In this document: positions 40,567-49,110 of the stretch, piece by piece
Numbering within the stretch: position 1 is the stretch's first letter
How the letters are laid out: each line of letters opens with the position of its first letter
From: Vreelandella nanhaiensis
GTDB taxonomy: Bacteria; Pseudomonadota; Gammaproteobacteria; Pseudomonadales; Halomonadaceae
Reading direction: 5' to 3'
Length of the DNA: 64,000 nt
NCBI RefSeq assembly: GCF_003990185.1
Contig: NZ_RZHF01000004.1
Span: 496,001 to 560,000, forward strand
Notes under the pieces: generated by a model
Seen by the model: the letters and a program-made list of their open reading frames with translations, nothing else
Database searches by the model: none
Told to the model about the DNA's origin: nothing
Translations under genes and position numbers: made by a program

Positions 40567-41403
40567 TTAATCGGCGACCAGAAAGTTCTGGGTTAAGTCT
40601 GTTGCGGCTGCGTCGCCTTCCAGTACATTATCCTCGCTGCGATCTTTCAGTTTGACGCCAGAAAGCTTTTCCTGGCGCGCCTCTTTCAAGAGTAGAAATA
40701 GCCGCCTCGCGGCTTCAGCCATTTGCAGCCCGGCGGGACGCACGTTGGAGATGCAGTTGCGCCGGTCATCCTTGAGCCCCGGCTTGGGCGCCCAAGTCAT
40801 ATAAAGCCCCAGGCTGTCCGGCGAGCTAAGCCCGGGGCGTTCGCCAATCATCACCAGCACCGCATCGGCATTGAATAACGCGCCAATTTCATCGCCAATT
40901 GCCACCCGTCCCTGCTCGACAATGGTGAGCGGTGCTAGTGGCCACTCAGCGGCGTCCTGCTCAAATTGCTGATAAAGCGCTTTTAAAAACGGCAAGCTGT
41001 TCTGCTGTACTGCCAGCGCAGAAAGTCCATCAACCATTACCACAGCTAGCGCCGCACGCGACTGGGAAGCCGCTGACGCTTGTAAACGCTCTTTTGAACC
41101 ATCATTCAAGCGGCGGCCCAAATCAGGGCGCTGAAGATACATGGCGCGATCTTCTGCCTGACTGTGCAAGCGTAGTGGCGCCTCTTCCAGGGCAAACGCT
41201 TCTTGCAGCTGATTAGCCAGCCTGTCTACCTCCAACGGGAAGTGCACCGCATCCTGTGCCTGGGCGTGGGCCAGCTGAAACTCCAGCAGTTTGCTGGTGG
41301 GCAAGCTGACGCCTGCCCGGCCCAAGCCAATGCGCGCATCGGTAAACGCGCGCAGTTTCTCCCAGGGGTTTTCAACCACAATAGGCGATGGGTTAGGCGT
41401 CAT
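40567..41403 (-). CDS. eutC: Ethanolamine ammonia-lyase small subunit
   Basis: 278 residues (E. coli EutC 295). With EutB it forms the adenosylcobalamin-dependent enzyme splitting ethanolamine to acetaldehyde and ammonia. Conserved blocks: DARIGLGRAGVSLPTSKLLEF, AQAQDAVHFPLE, the VVMVDGLSALAVQQN region, IGERPGLSSPDSLGLYMTW and RNCISNVRPAGLQMAEAA. Overlaps the eutB end by 11 bases. Confidence 0.95.
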   Translation of the reverse strand: MTPNPSPIVVENPWEKLRAFTDARIGLGRAGVSLPTSKLLEFQLAHAQAQDAVHFPLEVDRLANQLQEAFALEEAPLRLHSQAEDRAMYLQRPDLGRRLNDGSKERLQASAASQSRAALAVVMVDGLSALAVQQNSLPFLKALYQQFEQDAAEWPLAPLTIVEQGRVAIGDEIGALFNADAVLVMIGERPGLSSPDSLGLYMTWAPKPGLKDDRRNCISNVRPAGLQMAEAARRLFLLLKEARQEKLSGVKLKDRSEDNVLEGDAAATDLTQNFLVAD

Positions 41404-42808
41404 GGCGTGGCTCCTTGGGCAGGTAGCTCAGGCTGTTGGCAAACGCAGCGGGTAGCTGGTCGTTTAGTCGGTGCGTTTGTACATCTTTGAAAATCTGCAT
41501 CTCGGCCAGCCAGCGTTCAAACTCAGGTGCGGCTTTTAGCCCGAGCACCCGGCGGGCATAGAGCGCGTCGTGAAACGAGGTGGTTTGATAATTGAGCATG
41601 ATGTCGTCAGACCCCGGAATGCCCATCACAAAATTGCAGCCCGCTACGCCCAACAGGGTCAGCAGGTTATCCATGTCGTTCTGGTCGGCTTCGGCGTGGT
41701 TGGTGTAGCAAACATCACAGCCCATAGGCACGCCCAAGAGCTTGCCGCAGAAATGGTCCTCAAGCCCGGCCCGGGTAATCTCCTTGCCGTCGAATAAATA
41801 TTCAGGGCCGATAAAACCCACCACCGTATTGACCAGCAGCGGGCTGAATTTACGGGCGACTGCATAGGCGCGGGCCTCGCAGGTTTGCTGGTCAAGCCCG
41901 TGATGGGCATCAGCAGAAAGCGAGCTGCCCTGGCCAGTTTCAAAGTACATGACGTTGCGCCCCACCGTGCCCCGGTTAAGCGACTGAGCCGCCGCTTCGG
42001 CCTCGGCCAGCGTACTTAAATCAAACCCGAAGCTGCGATTCGTCGCCTCGGTGCCGCCAATCGACTGAAATACCAGGTCCACCGGGGCGCCCTGCTCAAT
42101 CGCTTCCAACGTATTGGTCACATGGGTAAGCACGCAGGACTGGGTGGGAATCTGATACTTCTGAATCACATCATCCATCAGGCGCATCAGCTTCACGCTC
42201 TGGGCCACGTTATCGGTTGCCGGATTGATCCCGATCACCGCGTCGCCGCTGCCGTAGAGCAGGCCGTCCAGAATGCTCGCCGCAATACCGGTGACATCGT
42301 CAGTCGGGTGGTTGGGCTGTAGCCGGGTGGAAAGCCGCCCGGGCAGGCCGATGGTGTTACGAAAGGCCGTAGTGACTCGGCATTTCTTGCCCACCAGAAT
42401 CAAATCCTGATTGCGCATCAGCTTGCTCACTGCTGCGGCCATTTCCGGCGTAATGCCAGAGCGAACAGCGGTGAGGGCTTCAGAGGTTGCTTGGTCTGAG
42501 AGCAGCCAGTTACGAAAATCCCCCACCGTTAAATGCCGAATGGACGCAAAGGCTTCGGCATCATGGTCGTCAATAATCAGCCGGGTAATTTCATCTTGTT
42601 CATAGGGAATCAGCGCTTCGTTTAGAAAGATGGTGAGGGGGAGTTCCGCCAGTACCATCTGCGCGACCACGCGCTCTTCCGCGCTTTCGGCGATCACACC
42701 TGCCAACCGGTCGCCCGAGCGAGCCGGAGTCGCTTTAGCCATCAGTTCGGCTAAGCTTTTAAAGCGATAGTGTCGGCTGCCTACCGTGGAATGAAAGGTT
42801 TGAGCCAT
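41393..42808 (-). CDS. eutB: Ethanolamine ammonia-lyase large subunit
   Basis: 471 residues, TIM-barrel catalytic subunit. Conserved: FKSLAELMAKATPARSGDRL, LPLTIFLNEALIPYE, DAVIGINPATDNVAQSVKLM, YFETGQGSSLSADAHHGLDQ, and VCYTNHAEADQNDMDNLLTLL. The cluster has no shell, EutE, EutG or reactivase genes, so ethanolamine is likely degraded in the cytosol, with aldehyde oxidised by an enzyme encoded elsewhere. First gene of the minus-strand eutB-eutC-permease unit. Confidence 0.96.
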   Translation of the reverse strand: MAQTFHSTVGSRHYRFKSLAELMAKATPARSGDRLAGVIAESAEERVVAQMVLAELPLTIFLNEALIPYEQDEITRLIIDDHDAEAFASIRHLTVGDFRNWLLSDQATSEALTAVRSGITPEMAAAVSKLMRNQDLILVGKKCRVTTAFRNTIGLPGRLSTRLQPNHPTDDVTGIAASILDGLLYGSGDAVIGINPATDNVAQSVKLMRLMDDVIQKYQIPTQSCVLTHVTNTLEAIEQGAPVDLVFQSIGGTEATNRSFGFDLSTLAEAEAAAQSLNRGTVGRNVMYFETGQGSSLSADAHHGLDQQTCEARAYAVARKFSPLLVNTVVGFIGPEYLFDGKEITRAGLEDHFCGKLLGVPMGCDVCYTNHAEADQNDMDNLLTLLGVAGCNFVMGIPGSDDIMLNYQTTSFHDALYARRVLGLKAAPEFERWLAEMQIFKDVQTHRLNDQLPAAFANSLSYLPKEPRHDA

Positions 42809-42996
42809 GGTGTTTCCTTATATTTATTTTCCCAACGCTTGGCGTTACGGAATAAAAATTGCTTGCTTACACCATAGCGCTATCACTCAACTTTCAGTAT
42901 CGAGTTTTGGCAAACCCAAAAATATTAAATAAATACAAATACTTATAAAACAATCAGATAATTTTAGGCGACGCCGCCACTGCCTGAGGAGTACGT

Positions 42997-43944
42997 ATGC
43001 CTACAGCCGCCTTGCTTGATGCACCAAAAAGATGCACTCAGGAAGCCTTCGATGCCGATGAACACGCCCAAAACCTGACTCGCTGGCAGCAGGAGTATGA
43101 CCAACTGAGCCCTGGCCGGTTTTATGGCCGATTGGATGAGATAGGGTTAGAAGCCATGCAGGTCTTCAAGGAGCACACGGGACAGGCGCTACGCCAGCAG
43201 TGCAGGGTATGGTCCAACTCGCTATGGATAGGCATTCCTTCTTCCCCTAACGGCACGCGCATTAACGGGCAGGCCCTCAAGGCCTACGAGGTCATGTGCC
43301 GCCCAGGCGGGCAAGATTTTGAACTGATAACTCCCGAAGCCTTCGATATCTATGGGCTGGTGATCCACCTCCCCACCCTAGACGCTGCCGCAACACAGCA
43401 AGGCGTTACGCTAACGTCCCACTGGCAGAGGGCTCCACGCCACCATATTTCGCCAACTACGTTAAAAGCTATGTCGTTCTTACTGGAGCGATTACTTGGT
43501 AATCAAAACGTCGCAATTGCCGGGCATGTACATCAGGATATTTTATTGATGGGGCTTATAGAACTGCTTCAGGCAGAGCAGCCGAGCAGTGAACTACCGC
43601 CCAGCTACGCCCATCGCAAAGCAGTGGTCGACCGGGTTAAACGTTACCTGGATACGCATTTGGAAGGCCCGGTTACCATGGAGGAACTGTGCAAGCTTAC
43701 CCACGTTAGCCGACGCACGCTGCAGTATAGCTTTACCACTATTCTGGGCATCAGCCCGCTGCAGTTTCTGCGCATGACACGCCTAAATCGCGTTCGCCGA
43801 GCACTGCGGGCCGCGACACCTTCACAGTCGGTCACAGAGATTGCCACTTGCTGGGGATTTTGGCATCTGAGCCAGTTCGCCCACGACTATAAGCATCAGT
43901 TTGGCGAGTGTCCTTCTCAAACGCTTGCTAGTAATACCCACTAA
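42997..43944 (+). CDS. AraC-family regulator of ethanolamine use (EutR-like)
   Basis: 315 residues. The N-terminal two-thirds has an effector domain of the EutR/GadX-like type ([21 protein letters not shown] is characteristic). The C-terminal AraC helix-turn-helix pair runs from about 218 to 308, with [40 protein letters not shown] and [21 protein letters not shown]. Divergent from eutB across an AT-rich 188-bp gap that should hold the control region. By analogy with EutR it would respond to ethanolamine plus adenosylcobalamin; not shown by sequence alone. Confidence 0.87.
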   Translation: MPTAALLDAPKRCTQEAFDADEHAQNLTRWQQEYDQLSPGRFYGRLDEIGLEAMQVFKEHTGQALRQQCRVWSNSLWIGIPSSPNGTRINGQALKAYEVMCRPGGQDFELITPEAFDIYGLVIHLPTLDAAATQQGVTLTSHWQRAPRHHISPTTLKAMSFLLERLLGNQNVAIAGHVHQDILLMGLIELLQAEQPSSELPPSYAHRKAVVDRVKRYLDTHLEGPVTMEELCKLTHVSRRTLQYSFTTILGISPLQFLRMTRLNRVRRALRAATPSQSVTEIATCWGFWHLSQFAHDYKHQFGECPSQTLASNTH

Positions 43945-44011
43945 CGATGGTGATAAAGCGGCAATAGGTCTACAGGACATCTACTTAAACGCTTCTAAGC
44001 GCCTCCTTATT

Positions 44012-44024
44012 GTTATATTATTAC
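44012..44024 (+). promoter_or_regulatory. Zur-box-like site before the COG0523 GTPase
   Basis: GTTATATTATTAC matches the gammaproteobacterial Zur core GTTATANTATAAC at 11 of 12 fixed positions. It lies 30 bp before the ATG at 44054, in an AT-rich gap. Matched by eye. Confidence 0.6.
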
Positions 44025-44053
44025 ATAACAAACAATTTAGAGGAGTGCTAGCA

Positions 44054-45280
44054 ATGACTGCGTTTTCTCCCCTGCCCGTTACGGTGTTATCGGGCTTTCT
44101 GGGTGCCGGTAAAACCACCGTACTGAATCATATTCTGGCCAACCGTGAAGGTCTTCGCGTGGCGGTGATCGTCAACGATATGAGCGAGGTGAATATTGAC
44201 GGCGCACTGGTACGTGGTGGCCCCGGAGAATCAACGCTGGATAGTGAAGTAGCGCTTAACCGCTCTGAAGAGCGCTTGGTTGAGATGAGCAACGGCTGCA
44301 TTTGCTGCACCTTGCGTGAAGATTTGCTTATCGAAGTTAATCAGCTCGCCAAAGAGGGCAGATTTGACTATTTAGTGATCGAATCGACCGGTATTTCTGA
44401 ACCTCTGCCTGTGGCGGAAACTTTTACTTTTGAAGATGAAAGCGGCCAGAGCCTTTCCCACGTGGCCCGGCTGGATACGCTGGTAACGGTCGTGGATGGC
44501 GTCAACTTTCTTAAGCAATATCGTGAAGCGCGAAGCCTGGAGGAAGCTGGCGAAAGCCTAGGCGAGGAAGACGAGCGTAACGTAGCCGACCTGCTGGTCG
44601 ACCAGATCGAATTTTGCGATGTGCTATTAATCAGTAAAACGGACCTGATAAGCGATAAAGAGCTTGCCTCATTAAAGGCCATTCTGCGTTCGCTTAACCC
44701 GGATGCCGAACTGGTGCCCATCCGCCAAGGCGGTGTGCCGTTAGATAAAATACTGAATACCGGCAGGTTCGATTTTGAGCGCGCCCAGCAGGCGCCCGGC
44801 TGGTTGAAAGAGATGCGCGGCGAGCATGTGCCCGAAACCGAAGAGTACGGCATCGGCAGCTTCGCTTACCACGCGCGCCGCCCTTTTCACCCAGAGAAGT
44901 TTCACGATCTGCTGCATTCCGAGTGGTTCGGCGAGGGCCTGTTGCGCTCCAAAGGCTTTTTCTGGCTGGCTACCCGCCCTCAGTGGGCTGGCCAATGGAG
45001 CCAAGCGGGCGGAATCGCCCACCACGGCGTAGCGGGCATGTTCTGGAAAGCCATCCCGGAAGATCGATGGCCGGAGGATGCAGAATACCGCGATTTTATT
45101 TTGGAAAAATGGCAGGAGCCGTTTGGCGATATGCGCCAGGAGCTGGTGTTTATCGGTCAGGGCTTGGATCAGGCGAGGATGCGCAAAGCGCTGGATGACT
45201 GCCTACTCAATGAGGGAGAGCTACTAGCAGGTATGGAGGTTTGGAAAACACTGCCTGACCCCTTCCCCGCCTGGGAATAA
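44054..45280 (+). CDS. COG0523/CobW-type GTPase, putative zinc metallochaperone (ZigA/YciC-like)
   Basis: 408 residues from the ATG at 44054, preceded by GAGGAG. G3E-family GTPase: P-loop [17 protein letters not shown] (about 13-29), metal-binding CxCC at C82-C84-C85 ([11 protein letters not shown]), Walker B-like [11 protein letters not shown], and SKTD specificity motif (about 194-197). The C-terminal CobW_C domain (about 275-405) contains [17 protein letters not shown]. Zur-regulated members supply zinc to client enzymes during zinc shortage. The Zur-like box supports that subgroup rather than cobalamin or nitrile-hydratase chaperones. Confidence 0.85.
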   Translation: MTAFSPLPVTVLSGFLGAGKTTVLNHILANREGLRVAVIVNDMSEVNIDGALVRGGPGESTLDSEVALNRSEERLVEMSNGCICCTLREDLLIEVNQLAKEGRFDYLVIESTGISEPLPVAETFTFEDESGQSLSHVARLDTLVTVVDGVNFLKQYREARSLEEAGESLGEEDERNVADLLVDQIEFCDVLLISKTDLISDKELASLKAILRSLNPDAELVPIRQGGVPLDKILNTGRFDFERAQQAPGWLKEMRGEHVPETEEYGIGSFAYHARRPFHPEKFHDLLHSEWFGEGLLRSKGFFWLATRPQWAGQWSQAGGIAHHGVAGMFWKAIPEDRWPEDAEYRDFILEKWQEPFGDMRQELVFIGQGLDQARMRKALDDCLLNEGELLAGMEVWKTLPDPFPAWE

Positions 45281-45299
45281 ACCCGCTTGTGAGTCAGCC

Positions 45300-45331
45300 A
45301 AAAAGCCTCAGGTAGCGACCTGAGGCTTTTT
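45300..45331. terminator. Bidirectional terminator between the GTPase and PepSY genes
   Basis: AAAAAGCCTCAGGT-AGCG-ACCTGAGGCTTTTT is a perfect 14-bp inverted repeat with T-runs on both strands, between convergent genes. Confidence 0.92.
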
Positions 45332-45358
45332 CAATTACAGCGTAATAGCAAATTGTGC

Positions 45359-46756
45359 CTAGACCTTTTGGGTCTTCTTCTTCGAGACCGCCCAGCGTAT
45401 CGCATCAATTACCGCGATGATGAGCAGGCTGCCGCCCAGTACAGGCAAGGCGACGCCTAAACACACCATAATGGCGATCAGGCCTAGCTGAGCGGATAGG
45501 GGCAACATGATAAACAGTGCCGTCATGGTCTGCGCCTGGTTAACCGTGGTGCCTTTGATGCGCTGCCACCACATCCTATAACCCCAGACAATCAAGAAGA
45601 CCAGGGCGGCGGCAAACAGGGCCAACACCAGCTGGTTGATCAGCCCAAAGAGTACGCCCATGTGCAAATCGACGCCCCAGCGCGTCAGCTTTGCCGCCAG
45701 GGGAAAGGTGGTAAAGTCGGTTTGCTCAAGAACCTGCATGCCATGGGGGTCTAGTGCTACCTGGTCCACCTGGGTAGGCCAGTGGCGGTCAATTTCCGAT
45801 ACTCGCCACGCCCGGCCCTCACCGGCAGGCGCCTCTATCTGCATTCTGTCTGCCAGTAGTCCTGCATTTCGGGCCGCCTCAAGCGCCTGGTCAAACCCTG
45901 CTGGGCTCGCGTACTCCCCGGCTTGGGGGGCACTGCTCATGCCATGGTCGGCGTGAATATCGTGATGGGCATGGGAATTGTGACTCGCCGCATCGTCAGG
46001 CGCTTCAAGTACAGTGGACACACTGGGTGTGCCCCAGCCCCAGGCTTGCCTTAATTCACCAATATTACCTCCGGCCCACTGCGACCAGGTAAGCCCGGTG
46101 GCCGAAAAGAACAGCAGCCCGACGACCGCGAATGCCCCCACGGTGGCGTGCCGCCGCCGAGTTGCCATACGCGGGCTTGCACCATGCAGCGCTTTACGGC
46201 GTGCAACCCAAAGCACAAGCCCTAGCAGGGCAATAATCCATAGCCAGGAGGCGGCCAGCTCACTGTATAAGCGCCCTACATCACCTAACAGCAGGCTTCG
46301 ATGGAACTGATCAATCGCGGTACGAAAAGGCAATATGCCGCTAGTACCATAAACGGTCATATCCCCTTTTACTTCGAGCGTTGCCGGGTCAATGAAAATG
46401 GCGCGGTGCTCGGAAGGGCCAAGCGTCGGGTCGGCAAACATGACCCGCGTAGTGCTGTCGGCATCAGGCGCGGGGCGAACCACGGCAGGCAGCATGGTTT
46501 GGCCAGCCGCCAGTTGGGCAGTTTCAATTTGCCGAGCCAATGGCTGTGGCGCATTCTGGGTGCTGGCCGTTAACGCATCGCGGTAAAGCCAGGATTCCAC
46601 CGAGGGCGTTAATACGTACACGATACCGCTCAGGGCGGCCACCAATATAAAAGGCCCTACCAGCAACCCAACGTAGAAATGCATACGCATTAATAACGCA
46701 AAGAGAACATTGCCACTTCGCCTGGGCGGCGCCGGGTCGGTTTTTTTCGATAGCAT
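45359..46756 (-). CDS. PepSY-domain inner-membrane protein with a His-rich loop
   Basis: 465 residues. It opens with a basic stretch and a first helix near 25-50 (LLMRMHFYVGLLVGPFILVAALSG), as in the PepSY-associated TM family (PiuB-like). Three to four further helices lie near 170-190, 205-225, 375-395 and 415-455. A periplasmic loop carries a His-rich segment (SHNSHAHHDIHADHG, about 268-282). Family members are often linked to iron-siderophore or copper uptake and may act as ferric reductases. The His-rich loop suggests contact with a transition metal. Divergent from the DUF2946 gene. Confidence 0.83.
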   Translation of the reverse strand: MLSKKTDPAPPRRSGNVLFALLMRMHFYVGLLVGPFILVAALSGIVYVLTPSVESWLYRDALTASTQNAPQPLARQIETAQLAAGQTMLPAVVRPAPDADSTTRVMFADPTLGPSEHRAIFIDPATLEVKGDMTVYGTSGILPFRTAIDQFHRSLLLGDVGRLYSELAASWLWIIALLGLVLWVARRKALHGASPRMATRRRHATVGAFAVVGLLFFSATGLTWSQWAGGNIGELRQAWGWGTPSVSTVLEAPDDAASHNSHAHHDIHADHGMSSAPQAGEYASPAGFDQALEAARNAGLLADRMQIEAPAGEGRAWRVSEIDRHWPTQVDQVALDPHGMQVLEQTDFTTFPLAAKLTRWGVDLHMGVLFGLINQLVLALFAAALVFLIVWGYRMWWQRIKGTTVNQAQTMTALFIMLPLSAQLGLIAIMVCLGVALPVLGGSLLIIAVIDAIRWAVSKKKTQKV

Positions 46757-47025
46757 GTTTTATCTTTCCCTAAGGATTTAGAGCAGGCTTTCTATAAACA
46801 CAGAGTGTGAGAAAAATATTAACGATTTTAAAAACCGCCCAACTATAAAGATTACATTAAACAGCTTTTCAAACACCGGGCGTAAAGCATGCGGTGTTAT
46901 GCCGCATAAAACCCAGTGCTTACAGACGCTATAACCCAGCCGATCATTTATTTCACAATGTAATAGCGGCCACCCATAAGGCTGCTACAATAACGCCACT
47001 TATAACGCCCTGAGGGCTGAATTTG

Positions 47026-47589
47026 ATGCCGCTGTCTCGCTCAGCACGCTTACTCTACTACCGCTGTACGTTAGCGATGGCGTGGGTAGCCATGTGTCTG
47101 TTATTTGCGGGCCCGCTCATTTCTCAATTGCAGGCCAGCCAGCACGCTTATGACCACCAAGGTCATGGTCATCATGGGCATTCGGCGAGTGTTGATCGTC
47201 CTGGACGCTCTGCTGATAGGCAGGCCGGACACCCTGTCGTCCATCAAACCGAGTATTCTGCCGGTCCGCCGGGTACGGCTATTAACTCAGCCCCTATCAG
47301 CGCCTTGTCGGATTGGCACAATCAGTGCGGGTACTGTGAACTGTGGCAACACAGCCCGTCGCTCTCCCTTGCGTTACCCGCCATTGCCAGTGACGCCTTC
47401 ATAGTACTTGGCGGTAGGTTTCTTGCGTCTCAAGCTGGGGCGCTTTTTCAGTATAACTACCCGCACGCATTAACTCGCGGACCGCCTTATTTCATCTATC
47501 GCTCTTTAAAACATTATACGCGAGTCACGTTTATAGTAACGCGTATAATTAAAAAAGGAACAGGGCTGTTAGGCTTTTTTAAAGTATAA
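47026..47589 (+). CDS. DUF2946-like His-rich protein with a C-terminal extension
   Basis: 187 residues from the ATG at 47026 (a TTG lies just before). An N-terminal hydrophobic segment (about 16-35) and a His-rich stretch HDHQ-type (YDHQGHGHHGHSASVDR, about 43-60) come first. The DUF2946-type signature CGYCELWQHSPSL follows near 105, then a second hydrophobic part and ALTRGPPYF, where such proteins normally end. Another 25 or so basic residues follow, encoded by AT-rich DNA that includes a terminator-like hairpin, so the original stop may have been lost. DUF2946 genes often accompany copper or TonB receptor genes; function unknown. Confidence 0.7.
   Translation: MPLSRSARLLYYRCTLAMAWVAMCLLFAGPLISQLQASQHAYDHQGHGHHGHSASVDRPGRSADRQAGHPVVHQTEYSAGPPGTAINSAPISALSDWHNQCGYCELWQHSPSLSLALPAIASDAFIVLGGRFLASQAGALFQYNYPHALTRGPPYFIYRSLKHYTRVTFIVTRIIKKGTGLLGFFKV
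47513..47549. repeat. Perfect 10-bp inverted repeat at the end of the DUF2946 gene
   Basis: ATTATACGCG (47513-47522) and CGCGTATAAT (47540-47549) are exact inverse complements separated by 17 bases. They fall in the coding extension of the preceding gene. It could be an RNA stem, an operator or the trace of an element end. Confidence 0.8.
47551..47580 (+). terminator. Terminator-like hairpin inside the end of the DUF2946 frame
   Basis: AAAAAAGGAACAG-GGC-CTGTT-like pairing (AACAG with CTGTT) within AAAAAAG...CTTTTTT gives a short stem ending in a run of six T. It lies before the stop codon at 47587-47589, which is unusual for a terminator. Confidence 0.5.
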
Positions 47590-47878
47590 CAAGGCTCGGC
47601 TTTAGTGCGCTTTTAATTCTCGTAAAGTACGTTCAAATATCTTTATTTTTTTCACAACATCTTTAAATTCTCTCTTTATAAAAACCGGTTCAACGATCGC
47701 TGCTGTATATTAAAGCCATTAATAGTTTTTTATCCTTAATCATTAGCATTCGGTTAACTAACCACTGCTATCACCTCTTTGAACCAGGGCTACACAGCAA
47801 GATGTTCAAGGCAGCAAACACAAACCGGGGTGCCTATTAGGCACCCCGGTAGCGGTCTGACTTAAACAGCGTTTTTAC
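47590..47878. other. AT-rich gap between DUF2946 and PRISE genes
   Basis: These 289 bases are much richer in A and T than the flanking genes. I see no convincing reading frame. The only clear structure is the 11-bp-stem terminator of the downstream minus-strand gene at 47824-47850. Confidence 0.6.
47824..47850 (-). terminator. Terminator of the PRISE reductase gene
   Basis: ACCGGGGTGCC-TATTA-GGCACCCCGGT is a perfect 11-bp stem, followed on the minus strand by TTTGTGTTT. Confidence 0.8.
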
Positions 47879-48937
47879 TTAAGGAATAATGCGTTCTGCG
47901 CGTAAGCGGGTAAACAGATCAAAAAACGCGCCGCGGGTTTCGCGGAAGTGGTCAAAGCCGAAATCCCGTGACTTGGTGATATCGTTGACGCACTCAAGCT
48001 CACGGCCAAGATCGGCATCGGTGTGCCACCAGGAAGCCAGCTTGGTCACATCGGCTTCAACAAGGTCATGCTTCTCAGCAATGTCGGCCCAGATAGGCGC
48101 AATATCCGCCATTTGCGTTTCCAGCGGCAGCGGCATTTCCGGGCAGTCGGCGACTTCCAGCTCGAAGAACTCGCCAATTTCACGCCATAACCGGCGCCAG
48201 CGGAAAACGTCACCGTTAACGGTGTTGAACGCTTCATTATGCGCACCTGGGGTGGTGGCCGCCCACTCCAGCTGGCGTGCCAGCACTAGCGCATCAGTCA
48301 GATCAGTCAGTGCATTCCACTGAGTCTGCGAACCTGGGAAGGTAAACGGCTTGTCGGTTGCCTTGCAGATGGATGCGTAAACCGCCAGCGTCACGCCCAT
48401 GTTCATGGCGTTACCCAGGGCATAGCCGATCACGGTATGCGGGCGGTGCACGTTCCAGCTAAAACCGTCACGTTCGGCAGCGGCGAACATGGTGTCTTCA
48501 AGGGCGTAGTAGAAGTTCTCACCGGGTACGCGCGGCGCAGATTCACGAAACGGTGTTTCGGTCTTGCCGCTGCCGTAGCTCTCAAAAGACCCCAGGTACT
48601 GCTTGGTGCCAGTTACCAGCGAGACATGCTTAATTTTCGCGCCCTGCAAGGCATCCAGCAGGTTCTGCATCATCGCGCTGTTGGCCTCGACGTTGGCCTT
48701 TTCGCTATCGCGCTTGATCCAGGTGCAGTAGAAAACGTGCGTGATGGGTAAATCGGCCAGGGCTTTCTCAGTGGCCTTGCGATCCAGCAGATCAGCGGCA
48801 ACAGGGATAATGCCGGTCTGGGTCGTGGGGCGGCGTGATAAACCATAAACGGTCCAGCCACTGGCATTGAGATAGCTTGCCAGGTTCCCGCCGGTAATAC
48901 CGGTGGCGCCGACTACAAGCGCATTGCCTTTACGCAT
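47879..48937 (-). CDS. PRISE-type SDR reductase (progesterone 5-beta-reductase/iridoid synthase-like)
   Basis: 352 residues from the ATG at 48937, preceded by AAGGAG. Extended short-chain dehydrogenase: Rossmann motif ALVVGATGITGGNLASYL (about 5-22), arginine pair GLSRRPT for NADPH, and the PRISE motifs HVSLVTGTKQYLG, FYYALEDTMFAAAERDGFSW (with the YALED tyrosine) and VHRPHTVIGYALGNAMNM. PRISE enzymes reduce activated C=C bonds of enones. Bacterial members are of unknown physiological substrate. Divergent from a LysR gene that probably controls it. Confidence 0.87.
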   Translation of the reverse strand: MRKGNALVVGATGITGGNLASYLNASGWTVYGLSRRPTTQTGIIPVAADLLDRKATEKALADLPITHVFYCTWIKRDSEKANVEANSAMMQNLLDALQGAKIKHVSLVTGTKQYLGSFESYGSGKTETPFRESAPRVPGENFYYALEDTMFAAAERDGFSWNVHRPHTVIGYALGNAMNMGVTLAVYASICKATDKPFTFPGSQTQWNALTDLTDALVLARQLEWAATTPGAHNEAFNTVNGDVFRWRRLWREIGEFFELEVADCPEMPLPLETQMADIAPIWADIAEKHDLVEADVTKLASWWHTDADLGRELECVNDITKSRDFGFDHFRETRGAFFDLFTRLRAERIIP

Positions 48938-49048
48938 TATTGACTCCTTATCCAAACGGGGTAACTCGTTGCAATCCAACTAGTGTTGAAAGAGTTAGCT
49001 CTGAAAACGACGAACGCTGTGTTCGTATTGGTTACGGCTCATTCTGGA

Positions 49049-49066
49049 TAGCAACCAGAGTTGCTA
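49049..49066. promoter_or_regulatory. Palindrome between PRISE and LysR genes, putative LysR operator
   Basis: TAGCAAC-CAGA-GTTGCTA is a perfect 7-bp inverted repeat. A related GTTGCAA lies near 48970. It is in the shared intergenic region of a divergent LysR-target pair, where LysR regulators commonly bind. It starts 62 bp before the lysR ATG. Confidence 0.6.
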
Positions 49067-49110
49067 CAATTGGAAAAACCGCAAATCTTTATTGCTTCAG
49101 GCGCAACTCA

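Noticed and set aside
44010..44031. Wider palindrome TTGTTAT-N8-ATAACAA as the operator
   Set aside because: The half-site spacing does not fit Zur (three bases between GTTAT and ATAAC); the inner 44012-44024 reading fits the consensus better. The wider repeat may be chance.
43901..44053. 51-codon N-terminal extension of the COG0523 GTPase
   Set aside because: It overlaps the regulator gene and would include the Zur-like box; the ATG at 44054 has a strong ribosome site and is followed directly by the P-loop region.
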